Part shown: in pieces, positions 10,999 to 22,722 of the stretch
How the letters are laid out: each line of letters opens with the position of its first letter
Position numbering within the stretch: position 1 is the stretch's first letter
From: Hofstenia miamia
Lineage: Eukaryota > Xenacoelomorpha > Acoela
Assembly: GCA_004352715.1 (NCBI GenBank)
Contig: SCFE01000021.1
Coordinates: 683,610 to 747,609 of the forward strand
Direction: 5' to 3'
Length of the DNA stretch: 64,000 nt
The notes under the pieces: generated by a model
Databases searched by the model: none
Told to the model about the DNA's origin: nothing
Seen by the model: only the letters and a program-made list of their open reading frames with translations
Translations under genes and position numbers: made by a program

Positions 10999-11715
10999 AT
11001 GGTTCATTCAAAGAAAAAAACTAAAAGTAAACCCAGAACTCAAAAAACTCCTCAGACGAGGAACACACCCGAAAATCAAGATTTAAATTTGTCCCCCGCT
11101 GAAAGCGAACAATCCCCAACAGAGCAGATATTGCAACCAGCAGAATTGACCAATGATCTCACCATAATTCAGTTAATGGAAGTTATTGAAAATAATACAA
11201 AGGAAAGGAAACAGTTGACAAAACAAATAGAGCAACTAACAGAAAGAATGATAGAAGTCAAGATAAAAAATGCTGAAAAAGAAAGGTTGATAGATGAACT
11301 AAAAGAAGATACAAGTCTTCAATTGACTGAACAAAGAAATTTGTTCCAGCAACAAATTGAACAGTTGACAGAAGTAAATAAGGAAATAAAAATTCAAAGC
11401 AAATGCTTAAAGAAAATGATGACGGAGTTGCATGAAGAAAATGTAAGCTTATGAGAGGAGAATATAGTTCAACAACTGGAAATCGATAACTTAAAAGATG
11501 AATTGCGATTAATCAAATTAAAGAAAGGTGAAGTAAAAACAATAGAAAATGTGGTAGTGGAAAAAACGCATGAATTGAAGATGAATACTTTGGATGATTT
11601 ATGAAACTATATGTCTCAAGTAGAGAGGTTATTAAAACTTAGTTCTAGAGAACAAAGGTATTTGAAATACGATTTACTTGAACATATTAACAAAGGTTTA
11701 CCAGAGGCGATTTGA
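10999..11715 (+). pseudogene. Copy C2: gag-like coiled-coil protein of the LTR-A element
   Basis: A 151-codon open frame starts at 10999 with a Lys-rich start (MVHSKKKTKSK), a Pro/Ser/Thr-rich linker to about residue 50, then a long heptad-like coiled coil containing three QIEQLTE-like repeats. The same frame continues past TGA at 11452-11454 for about 85 more codons and meets two further in-frame TGAs (about 11602 and 11715). No TAA or TAG interrupts this stretch. The last part, with LSSREQRYLKY, matches the gag capsid of copy C3 (LSSRENRYSKY), so this is the element's gag N-terminus joined to the end of its capsid. The three TGAs fit decayed CGA (Arg) codons. Recoding at TGA is a less likely alternative. 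Confidence 0.6.
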
Positions 11716-11719
11716 ATGC

Positions 11720-11789
11720 GGGAAAAATGTTATAGCAGCTCCTAAATTAAGTTAAGCTTTATTAGTTGGAAGGTTGTCAAGATTCTACA
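11720..11789 (+). repeat. 70-bp direct repeat, right copy
   Basis: It is identical to 10434-10503 except for one G-to-T difference, and it also ends in GATTCTACA. It could be the remnant of a 3' LTR whose upstream part was deleted. Confidence 0.9.
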
Positions 11790-12140
11790 CTATCCACTCC
11801 ATTGTATTTGCTGGAATTAGATTTCCTCACTTTTCCATGTTTATTCTATCAATTTTTTCTTGTGTTTTCAGTGAGAGTAGCAGGTTTGTGACGTTAGCAG
11901 TTCATCTTGGTGAATTTCTCTTTGTGTCTTAGTTGTCATTACCAATATCTCAACTGGTTTAGTTATGACTGCTTTTGACCTCAGTTTTGCTCTCCTTATT
12001 GTTTTTATGAAGGAGTATCTGGGATTTTCGGTTAGGAATCTTTGTGTTTCCTTGGCTAATGTTTGTTCAACGTTCTTCTCTTGTATGTGTTCCATGATGT
12101 CTACTGTATTGCCTGGTAGGTCGCCTCAGGGTTGGCTCAA
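11790..12140 (-). pseudogene. Copy C2b: fragment of the unfamiliar LTR-A second gene
   Basis: The minus-strand frame at 12095-11868 begins MEHIQEKNVEQTL and lines up with the KNVQRTL block of copy C1 and the KNVQQII block of copy C3, followed by the same TKPVE and EELLTS-type region. Only about 100 codons of the central-to-late part remain. It lies opposite in direction to the gag at 10999. Confidence 0.6.
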
Positions 12141-12851
12141 TTCTTAGAAGCACTTTTCTAGACTGATAATTTGTTTTGCTTTGACTGTCATTGCCATACT
12201 AATTTTAATTCCTCTGCTCTCACGTTGTCTTTGTTCTATGCAATTATACACAATGCATTCTTGATCATTGGTAATTACTATAACGTCTCACTGAAAGTGA
12301 ATAGATTGTTTTCTCACGGTGCATAGTTAAATACAGTGAATGGAATATTTCTGCATACTTGAGAGTAGATACTAGTCTGTTAGAATGTAATAACTTGGTC
12401 TATGCTATGGTTATACTAACCCTAACAATGCTAGAATATATATATATATATATATATAGAATAAGAGATTTATAGAGATAAGTAGAAAACTTGAACTTTT
12501 TGATATTTTTAATTATATTAATGAATAGAATTACCTAATGTTCATAGACGAAAACATGGATGAATGGGAAATCAAAAATATATGCTTTTATTAAGCAAGA
12601 TCACAGAAGAATTAGTTAACCATAAGGATCTGCTTTGACATGTACAGATGGGTTTTTCGACTTTGTGTTGGGATAATATAGTAGAGCATAATTTCTCAGT
12701 TAGATCATTAGTGAGAATGAGAAGGGGCAATACATTACTGCCAAGCTCGACGTAGTCTAAGAACCTTCATGCCTGTCCCAAATCAAACCTGATTCATGTA
12801 ATTAATTAATAATTTTCTCCATTTTAACAACACATTTACACTGTTTTATAG
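12141..12851. other. Non-coding stretch with TA microsatellite
   Basis: No gene is seen. A (TA)n run lies at about 12436-12459. The last four bases, ATAG at 12848-12851, are the left target duplication of the following solo LTR. Confidence 0.7.
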
Positions 12852-13490
12852 TGTAACATCCTCCACCTGGCTTATTTGCACCGTGTATTATTGTTAATAA
12901 CTATCACTCAGTAAATTGCGGGTGAGGAGTTACTAAGTTATTGAACCACCAAGCTTTTCCTCTGTTATTAACTAGTTAGGTTAATTGAGTACTAATTATC
13001 ACTATTTAGGTGACGAAGCCGTGTGACGTTTCCTCTTCTTCTCTTCTGTGGGCTACTGCCCGAAGCTGATCTCCACATCACAGTTCCTCTCCTTCATGAA
13101 CAATTGACTGAATCCACTGCGCCATCTCAGCTCAAGAATGACTAATTATGTGTACCTTATTTTAGCTCAGTGCGTGTACTCATGTCAAGTTGTAACTGAC
13201 TTAAACTCAATGTTGTAAAGTGTTTGTTGATTTGATTAAGTAAAGCAACCGGGCATTGACACTAACTGCATTTACATAATATTAAAGTAGCCATTACCGT
13301 AAAACTACTGGCTTAGTAATTTAAGTAATAGATTGCAGTTTCCTATACTTACATTTAATAGTGATACATGTAAGGTCATTTATTTGGTCGATTATAGTCA
13401 AGTCTCCTACTATTAAGAATAGATATATTCCTAGGGTTCGACTATCCAGTCGTTTCAAGCATCTATTATTTCATACATGTATAGATCAAT

Positions 13491-13566
13491 AGTCAGACTA
13501 GGCAAGAATAAAAAAACTCCTAACCATAAGTCAGACTAGGCAAGAATGGAAAAACTCCTAACCATA
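13491..13566. repeat. Two tandem 38-bp units inside LTR-A
   Basis: AGTCAGACTAGGCAAGAAT... is present twice back to back (13491-13528 and 13529-13566) with one or two differences. Other LTR-A copies have one unit, so this is a local duplication. Confidence 0.9.
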
Positions 13567-13998
13567 ACATAAGTGTGGTTTCATGACTGGCACAAGGACC
13601 CTTCAAATCGATCCCGTGATGGAATCCAGCCACTACTCGACACAACTTGCCTAGCTGCACATTTTATTAAATTATCAAACCAGATAAATGAAGAATGAAA
13701 ATAAAATAAACTCTGAAGAATTTATTGTTCATCAAATTTCTCTTTAAATTCAAAGCTATTTATTTAAAAATTGTAAAGTACCTGCTGATTTTGAATCTCA
13801 AATAAATCTTCTGCCAATATGGCTGTTCTTACATAAGCATAATTTTGCTTGTTGCAATTTGTCAAATATTACTTAATCAGCTAGTGTGTTTCTCTTAATT
13901 TGCACAATATTGTAACTTGGTTGCATCTTATAAAATGAATAGAATAATTAACTAAATTTTACAATCATATTTCTGATTATATTTAATCACTGTAATCN

Positions 13999-14249
13999 AT
14001 TTCCCTTGCAAAGTTAAAATGAGCAATCACACATACTTTGAACTCAGGGGACAAATAATATTTCTATCAAATAACTACAATAAAAAATGTGTACTAATTG
14101 AATTAAAGAAATTGATACAAATTGTTAGCATCTAATCATCAAATAAGGACGTCAACAAGACCTAACACTATTTTCAGAATGCCAAATAATAAAATTTTGA
14201 AAAATAGTGTAACATCCTCCACCTGGCTTATTTGCACCATGTATTATCG
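13999..14249. repeat. 251-bp inverted copy of 5733-5983, probable assembly artefact
   Basis: This block is the reverse complement of 5733-5983 with no indels and one mismatch that I can see. It begins right after a single N (13998). The 30 bases before that N (13968-13997) are repeated right after the block (14250-14279). Its partner begins at the edge of a 1000-N gap. Confidence 0.85.
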
Positions 14250-15111
14250 TATTTCTGATTATATTTAATCACTGTAATCGTTCAACATTAATCTTCTGTT
14301 TGCAGCTATTCTTTTTTGGATGATGCTACAATAGGGCCCTGAGTGACTCTACACAGCATGTTCAGCATGGTGATTAAGAACAACAACTTTAACATCTCCT
14401 TTAATATAAGTTCCTTAGTGAATGTGCAACACATAATTTGTTTTGAACTAGAGATACTTGCAAGTTCAATACCAACTATCACTCAAGCTAATATTGTTTA
14501 AGGTAATCTAGTTTTATGTAAAAACTAATAATACAAATAGGAAGTGATTTAGTGCACATCATTGAAGGGCAAGTTGCAATTTGCATGAACTAAAAACTTT
14601 TAATGAGCACAAGTTCTTTCCTGAAGTAAAAAAATCCATTTCAATGACAGAAGTAGTTGACTTTGTAACTTCCATCTTTCAATGCAAATGTACCATGATG
14701 TCTGACATATTGAATTTTTTTTAGAGTTTTCAAGAACAATTTTTCATGCATCAAATTCTATATAGATGATATAAAATTTATTATATTAAACCAATTAATT
14801 TTTCATATACAAAAAAAATTAAAAATGCCTGAAAAATTTGAAAATTTTAGTTGCTGATAATCAATAACTGGATGAAATGCAACTAACATGGGATAGCATG
14901 GTGACATTTGTTGAGAAACAAACCTGACAGTTACTATCAAAGGAAAAATGGAAGTAGCACCACATGTGTAAATGTGATTTACCTTCACATGAAATTTTTA
15001 TATGCCTTTGCATATTGAAGGGTCTAAAAACTTTTATGGCATTGTGTACTCTCATTCTAAATATCAATGAAGGTAGAAGCAATTGATTGCAAAAAACTTC
15101 ATAACCTATGA

Positions 15112-15422
15112 AAGTTTTCTGTGCTATTGTCCATGAATATATACCATGTGCAAAGAATTTGTTTTTTAAATTTTTTACAGTTGTTTTTGCATTTATTATT
15201 GTTTTTTACATAATATTAGAGCAAGGGTATAGACTAGGGTGTACATGGACAAAATAAACAATAATATAGGGTAAAAACAGTCAGAAATGGAAAAGCATAG
15301 GTAAAAAGTGTAAAAAATAATAGATATAGACTGATAAACTTGCATCATTAACCTAATTTATAGCATATAGTAACATGTGATATCATGTGTTATATATTTA
15401 AGGACAATAGCACAGAAAACTT
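15112..15422. mobile_element. MITE-like foldback element, 311 bp
   Basis: A perfect 21-base terminal inverted repeat (AAGTTTTCTGTGCTATT plus four more bases) lies at 15112-15132 and, inverted, at 15402-15422. Similarity continues inward imperfectly for about 20 more bases (ATATATA followed by CATG). There is no coding capacity. Target duplications are not clear. Confidence 0.65.
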
Positions 15423-15548
15423 AGAATTCATGGAAAATTATTTTTTATTATTAAGAAATTGCAAAGTATAAAATTATATTTATGCAAATCTATTCATCTT
15501 TAGCTTAAATCAAATCCTTACCTTAGGTGAAATTTCCAAATACATTGT

Positions 15549-15579
<31 letters not shown>

Positions 15580-17679
15580 TATTTTTGATTATTCAATGTG
15601 TTGTACTTGTATTATTATAAGAACTAATATATGAGTACATAATTTACTGAGGAAGTTCTTGTGTATAAATATAGAGAATATTCAATTAAATTTTCAAGAA
15701 AATTTTCACTATTTTTTGTTAAAATTTTTCACAGTTATAGATGGCCTTTGTGCATAAAAATCTTATTCATGGCATCTTGTACATTTGTGGATTCCCATGT
15801 TATATAAGGCAAAGGCTATAAAAAATATCTGAATTGAATCAATATCCTTAGAACACTGCACCTCTTTGAAGAAAATGTTAATTAGGTGAAGATGAACTAC
15901 ATACTTTAGGTGCATAACAAGTAAAATGACCTGGTCTTGAATCAATTGGTGCATAATGGGTTCTTGCACTACATGCTTCAATTATAAAAGGCCCTATGCT
16001 GAATCCCATATTGTGGCATCAGCATGAAATCAGCAGTTCAGTATAACTAACTGCTCTTATCATCTAGCTATTCCTAATAAAAGTGAAAAGGCTGCAGGAG
16101 ATCAAGAAAGGGAAGAGTGGTCACACTTCACCAACCTGAAACAGAGAGCCCTATTAAAGAGAAAAAGAGAGAAAGGCCCTAATACTCTTGGATGCAGTGT
16201 GTGAAAGGGGCTTTAGAATTATGGACCTTACACAGATTGAGCTGCAAAACAATCTTTCACATTAAAAATTCAAAAAAATTGACCTTTGTACAAACAGTCT
16301 TAAAGAAAAAATGAAGTTTTTTATGTTGTTTTAAAACACACATTAGCCTTAAACTTGTTTTTACTAATCAGTAAATAAAATGAGGAAATTCATGAAAATT
16401 GGGGGAACAAATTCCCTGAAAATGCAAAGTGGTTGCAAAGTATAAAAGTTTATCTAAAAATTATAAGTAAGGTTTTGATTTACACTAAAAATGCATAGAT
16501 TTGCCTTAATATATTTGTAATTTGTTAATAATAGTTAATTTTTTATGAATTCAAAATTCTATACATTTACCTTTTATAGAATCACTTAATATAAGTTTAT
16601 GATGGTTGGACAAGACATCAATTTGAGCCAAATTCTATTCTGGTATTGCAACAATTGCATAGCTGCAAAAAATTTCAATTAAAATTCAGTTTATTAATAA
16701 TATAGTTTACTGCTTCCCTGTTATATAAATAAATTTGTTTGATATTCAACTGTACTTGAATTATTCCTTTGTACAGATAGGGTAAATTACACTGTTCTCC
16801 TTGTCTCACAGAAACAAGCATTTCTTGGATATTAGAATTACAATAAATACATAACAGCAGCAATACAGGAAACAAACAATGCAGCTATGTCTTCATTATC
16901 ATAAAATCAAGAGATTTGATTTAAATTAGTATGTCCAATGCTTCCAGTAATGGGAAGGTTTCTAGATAATGACATTCATAATTTCTATTGGTTAAAGCAA
17001 TTTTTGGTGATGTCAGATCTTAAGGGAAATAAAATTGGGGGAAGTAATATACAACCTTTATGCAGGGTGTTCAATTACATCTCAATCTTTAGGGGTAAAT
17101 TTCAATCCCTTGAAATTCAATTACAATCTCAATTTAAATATTGCACAAATTCAATTCCAATCCCAATCTCAATCTTGTGAAAATTATTTAATATTCTTTT
17201 ATTGTTGGAGACAATAGTATTTTTAAAATTATGTCATTTACATTTTAATGATGTACTATTTTTCACTCAAAGTATCAAATAATTAATGTTTTTATATTCA
17301 AAAATGGAAAGATTTGGTTGCATGAATGCTTATTACGTCATTTTATGATATCATTGTCTATTAAGAAAATTTTTATACAAATTAGGACCAGATTTGAGCT
17401 GAAAAAAGTCAATCTCAATCTTTCAATCTACAGATTGACTCAATCTTAATCATAAATCTTAGAAAAAGTTGAACTTCAATATTAAAAAAACCAAGTACTT
17501 GAATTCCCTGCATTTATGACTGCTGTGAGATAATATTGGTAATTTTTACCAACATAAAGAACCTTCAAACCAACATACAGAACCCTGAGATCAAAATAGC
17601 ACATCTTTATGACAAGATGAACAAAATTAAACATGAATGATGAACAAAGATCCATAACATTAGATAGGTCTGGTAAAAT

Positions 17680-17860
17680 TTTATTGCTATATATCACTTC
17701 CCCCAAGTTGAAAACCATTAGAGACATGTTTTCAATGTAATTATAATTATGTATTTGAAAAAATAAATGTATTTCTTTATTGCAATTAGTTTTTTATGTA
17801 GGCATGACCATTGACATATGGAATTGCAATCAAATAAATGTAAATATGTGGCAGTTTCAT
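17680..17860 (-). repeat. Inverted repeat arm, left
   Basis: Reverse-complement partner of 18525-18710. Shared landmarks are GCCACATATTTACATTTATTT, AAGAAATACATTTATTT and CATGTCTCTAAT. Identity is roughly 80 percent by eye. Confidence 0.7.
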
Positions 17861-18524
17861 TTTGCATTTCATATATTTTGGCATTAATATGACTTGTGCT
17901 GTGTACTTTCATAATATGTTGCTAATTTATAAATGCTATTTTTTTGTGTGTAGTATCACTATGGACAAATAAAATAGTTATTTGGGCTAGCTTATAATTT
18001 TTACAAAGTATTTTACAGATTTGTAGTGTAAGACAACACAGCCAATTCTAATATGGAAATTTACAGGTTTCAATCCTCTCAGATCTACTTTCTATTCTTA
18101 AATAGTAAACCAATGCAATATATTATGAGTTATTCAGATTCCTAGTCCTCCTCAAGTAATATACTCAAGTACTAACTGTTTAAATGCAGGGGTGTCATGA
18201 GAGAGCTGACTCTCATTCATTGTTTTCAGGCTAATTCTAAACTTACAGTACAATATGTAGACAAAAAATTAAATCCAATATTTGCAAAGTGATAAGTAAG
18301 TCTAATGACTGTTAAAAGGAATAGAATAGGCTGCCAGCATAAACAACTAAGACTATACAATTGGGAAATATATCAGAAATACAATATCAAACAAATGAAC
18401 ACTAAAAAATTAAAACAATAATGTACAAACTACAAAAGTAATGAATATAAATGAAATTCTATTTTAAATCTTTAAAGGACTGCTGAATATTTACTAAATA
18501 CAAATGGTAAATGTCAATGTTTAA

Positions 18525-18710
18525 AATGTTGCCACATATTTACATTTATTTACTTGCAATTCTGTATTTCAATTATCTAACCTACAGTGTAAAGAAATAC
18601 ATTTATTTATTCAAATGTATTGTTACAATTTCATTGAAATCATGTCTCTAATAGTTTAAAATTTTTGTTGATGTTAAACTTGAGTGAAATGAAATTTGGT
18701 GAAGTGATGT
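18525..18710 (+). repeat. Inverted repeat arm, right
   Basis: Partner of 17680-17860. A third partial match (TTGGGGGAAGTAATATACAAC) lies at about 17034, so this is a dispersed non-autonomous repeat rather than a unique hairpin. Confidence 0.65.
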
Positions 18711-18869
18711 ACAACCAATTTTATTATATGTCTATTAAAATATTTATCTGAATATTTTTCATGAAATCAAGCAAAGTATTTTATCATATAGCTTAGATTA
18801 CAACTTAATGAAAAAACTAAATTTGGATGTCTTTTTTGGTTGAGTACTTTAAATGAATAACAGACTTCT

Positions 18870-19215
18870 CAAAATGAATACAAAATATCTCAAAATGGAT
18901 ACTGAGTTAAAATGGTTTATAAGAAATAGATCCTTGATATAACATCAAATGTTAGAAATCTTTGTAAATGAATATTTTCAATTCAATAAACATAGAAATG
19001 CATTTACCTATTTTTGCTCTTTATATAAATATCTTAGTGTATAATTTATAAAACACATTGTCAAAAATCTGTGTCTAAATGACATTACATAAAATGATGT
19101 CTTACTCCCAATTTAATCAACTAAAGCCACTTTGTAGCTCAGCAACAAAAGAATCCATTTTGAAATATTTGGTATTTGTTTTGAGATATTGGGTATTCAT
19201 TTTGAGAAATTCAGT
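18870..19215. mobile_element. MITE-like element with ~45-bp inverted ends
   Basis: Sequence at 18868-18905 (TCTCAAAATGAATACAAAAT and on) recurs inverted at about 19165-19210 (GGGTATTCATTTTGAGAA). The interior is AT-rich and non-coding. Confidence 0.5.
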
Positions 19216-20739
19216 ATTCCTTTCAAGCAGCAATCTCCTTTTTGATGTATTTGATACTTATATTTCATTCATGTTTAATTTTTGTACATTTATTGTACAA
19301 AATATGTTATATTGATCTCAGTGTTCTGCATGTCAATTTGAAGGTTCCTGATGTTGGTAAAATGTACAAACTGTAAGATAATGAATTGACAAATTTAAAT
19401 AAAAGCAAGAAAAATTTGGATAAACATAAGATTATGTTTAGCAGATTTAAGTATCCTAAGCATTGATATAGAAAATCTTATGACTAATTTTGCTTAAAGA
19501 ATGCTTGAGAAAGCAAACAAAATCAGAGAAAACTCTGATATACATATCAAACCTATTTCAGTATTTTTATGAATTTTAATATAACATATAACTATTTAGC
19601 CTTGATTACTAGATAATAAACTCTTATTTGTGATTTGGGTTTAAGATTCAGGTCTATAAAATGATGAAAAAATAGGGTCCTGGTTTAGTATTTAGGGTGT
19701 CTGTTTAGGTACACTTGATTTATGATTTCGGTTTGGGTCTAATACCTATACAATGACAAAATATTGGTTCTTAGTTTATTATATCAAATAATTTGGGGGA
19801 ACAGTAAAAGGTAAGACATGATGGTGTAAAAATTCATATGGGTGAAAAAACAGTGCAATTTGCAACATTGTTATTAAGCTAATAATTACCTACTATAATA
19901 GTATAAAGAGGGTCTATATTAATTATTTTTCTTTAATTTGATTTTCTCATTTTATTTTTTCCTATTAACCTTTTTTTGTTATTTTCATGATTTCACAGAA
20001 TAGGATATTTACTGAAAAATTGTTAGTGACTAGAGGAAGTCTCAGGGGAGTAGTCATAACTCATAGGATGACTGATTTGGAGTAGGTGTACAGAATCAAT
20101 CTTTAATGATAACAAGATTCCTAGTCTGGTCATGTGGTTATAGTTAAATTATTTTATTTCATGTCCTCAACAAATTTACTTTGAACAGACATTAGCTAAA
20201 AATTAACAATTCAAGAAAGCAATAAAATATTGAAGCAGCATTTTCTCTTAGCATTAAATGCCCTGAAATGTAGAGGTAATGCTGGGAGCTTAAATAAAGT
20301 GTCTATTGTAATTCTTAATATGTACATAGTTATATAAAATAATGAACTAGAAAAGGAAAATTCCTTCTGATTAATACATTATCTAATGCATGATTCATCA
20401 CTGAGTTGATGCAGGACTCCCTAAAATATTCTTAACAAAATGGGTACTTCTATTAAAAATTTTCTGTGAATTTTATTCTAAATTTTTGCAAATCCCATTT
20501 CTAGACAATGAACTGTTTACAACATTAATTATATTAAAATTGGTATAGCTAAAAATAAGCATGTTATAGTCATCAAAATCAATAGTCTGTACAACTGCCA
20601 AAAGCTGTCCCTAAGAGCATTTGATGAGATCATGCAGTAATATTCAAAAATGAAAACGAAAATCACAAATATACCACTAGTACTAGAGCACAGGCTGAAA
20701 GTGAATACTATTATAAGATACACAGATGTTATGGATGAG

Positions 20740-22722
20740 AGGTAAGCACAAACACACTTCAGAAATACATGCATGTGTCCTATGATGATAAATTCACAGT
20801 GGAAGAGGCAAAGAAGCTACTGAGAAAAAGAAGGACATCAGCAAAGATGGAGCAAGTAAATTTAAAAAACCTACTGATAATCCACTTCCTAAAAAAATAG
20901 AATATATGAAAAATTTATTGAAAATTATAGACAAAACAATTGTGGTTGTAAACATAGAGAAAGTGCAACTCATTGTATTCAACATTAGAGAAGAAAGAGC
21001 TCTACCAGAATCTCTTCAGGAAATTGAAGAACCTACACAAAATATATTCACAATAGACAATAGCCAAATGGAGCAATCAGTATTCAGGCTAATAGAAGTG
21101 GACCTCAACTTAAATCATTGTCCATTTAAAAAACACTGTTTTATGGTGGAACCAAGAATGGCTGTTGATATGTATATGCAAGGCTAAACTATGGAAGCAT
21201 TGGGACACACAGAAGAGCAGGAACAAATAAGAAATGTAAAAATCAGATGTAGCCTGAACCAGGGAAAAGAATTTTCAGAATAACTTCAGGAAATCTGGCT
21301 GGTAATCAGATAAAATTACAGAAGAACCATGGCCATACATTGACATCAGAGCACCCACTGGAAGATACCATAAAACAATAAAGAAATACTAAGAGATATG
21401 GAGGAGAGCTACAAACTACAAAAATGCAAGTAGGCTTCAGAGGAATATTTCAAGATTTAAATTGCCAAATAATCAAGTACAGAAGCATGGCAGGATAATG
21501 AAATATTTTATGGCAGATGATGGAATAGAGGCCTCAACAGATCAAAGAACAAAACTAAGAATAGCAAATGAGAAATGCAATGAAATAGTAGTATTGCCAA
21601 TAGTTCTGAACACTAAGAACTGGCTGATGACAAATGTAAATGTCAGCATGTCCCCAATTCAAAATAAGAAAATGATGGCACAGTATGAGAAACTATTCAC
21701 AGGAATCACAAATAGAGAAGCACTGATTTGAAAAATGTCCATTATTCAGATTGCAAACAAACTAGGCATCTGCCCAACAGAAACATACATGTTTTCAGAG
21801 AAAATGTGGAAGTACATTGCACAATGACTGACCTGCATCTGAAACAGTTTACTAAGCAGCCCTGGATGACAACCAAAATGATCATTAACTAAAAAAGCAA
21901 TCACTAGCAAAATAGTTCTTCAAATCCAGAAGATGCATGTAAATTTGAAATTCAAATACAGAATAGCTAAATTTTTAAATGACCATCACAGATGCTTTTT
22001 TCATTATAAAAATACTAAAGCATCAACAAAGAATCAAAGAAGACAAAAAGGATAAACTGGTTAACATCACAGAAATAATGCTCAAGACAACACAGGACAT
22101 ACATGAGAAGGAATTAATTTTAAGTAAAACAGCAATAGAGATGTCTCCACAAACACAGAAGACAATTGATCATTTCAATATGGAAAAGTGGGACATAGAA
22201 ATACCAAAAACAAATGTTCCAATAAATAGAGATGAAAGATTATAGATGCTTAATCCAGACCATCTTTGATTGTCAAACAAAGGAGAGAATTACAGTCAGA
22301 TGTTATGAGACATTGAAGGAGTCACTCTTAAAGTCAGTGATGAAGTATATTTATGCTAAAGCATTTACCAAAAAAGAACTGGACAAACTAATAAATCCAG
22401 AAAATCAATTTACAATAGATGTGGAGTGCATTAAAACCAAATTAGGAATAAAGCAAGAGGATAATCTAAAAAACTAATTAAAACAGGGCTATCAACAAGA
22501 TTTTGGGACAAAGTGGTTCACTGAAAAACCTGGCAACTATTGGAATAGTGAAAGCCAGGGCAATAAAAGGGGCAGACAATTTCAACGAAGATCTAATGAG
22601 AATGGAACTACTGATCTGTAAACCAACCCTGACTACTAGAATTCCACTGGTGATGCCACGTTTGAAAGTTAAGGACAAACCATTAGTAAAACTCCCAATG
22701 ACAGAAGAGAATTCTTATTAGG
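20740..22722 (+). pseudogene. Copy C6 of the unfamiliar LTR-A second gene, highly diverged
   Basis: This plus-strand copy is collinear with C1 and C3 but much more diverged. Blocks in order: HVSYDDKFTVEEA near 20770 (HV.F...FTLE.A in C3), LLIIHFLK and EYMKNL near 20865-20915, VEPRMAVDMYMQ near 21150 (VDPCTAIDLYKQ in C3), QPWMTTKMII near 21855, AFTKKELDKLINPENQ near 22365, and NLATIGI near 22527. Frames at 20906-21187, 21462-21731, 21979-22245, 22232-22477 and 22503-22721 are joined by frameshifts and stops. No LTR-A or purine tract was found downstream, and the C-terminal ~200 residues are missing. Its divergence suggests an older insertion or a different subfamily. Confidence 0.65.

Larger units (their letters stand above)
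12852..14330 (-). mobile_element. Solo LTR-A with 4-bp target-site duplication ATAG
   Basis: It starts TGTAACATCCTCCACCTGG and ends TTGGATGATGCTACA, imperfect inverted termini. ATAG stands immediately before (12848-12851) and after (14331-14334), so both boundaries are real and the copy arose by integration followed by LTR-LTR recombination. Transcription sense, judged from coding copies, is minus. Removing the suspicious block at 13998-14249 and one copy of the 30-bp duplicate leaves about 1.2 kb, close to the 1150-bp solo LTR at 56536. It contains a GATCTCCACATCACAG region shared by all LTR-A copies. Confidence 0.9.
14335..20740. other. AT-rich gene-free stretch with MITE-like repeats
   Basis: I see no coding gene over 6.4 kb. 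Open frames are short and low in complexity. It contains inverted-repeat elements (entered separately), a TA run at about 15552-15580, CAATCT-rich sequence near 17080-17180 and 17405-17450, and a loosely duplicated segment at 19626-19790. Confidence 0.7.

Noticed and set aside
17080-17460. CAATCT-rich stretches as a regulatory array
   Set aside because: The repeats are irregular and of low complexity, without constant spacing.
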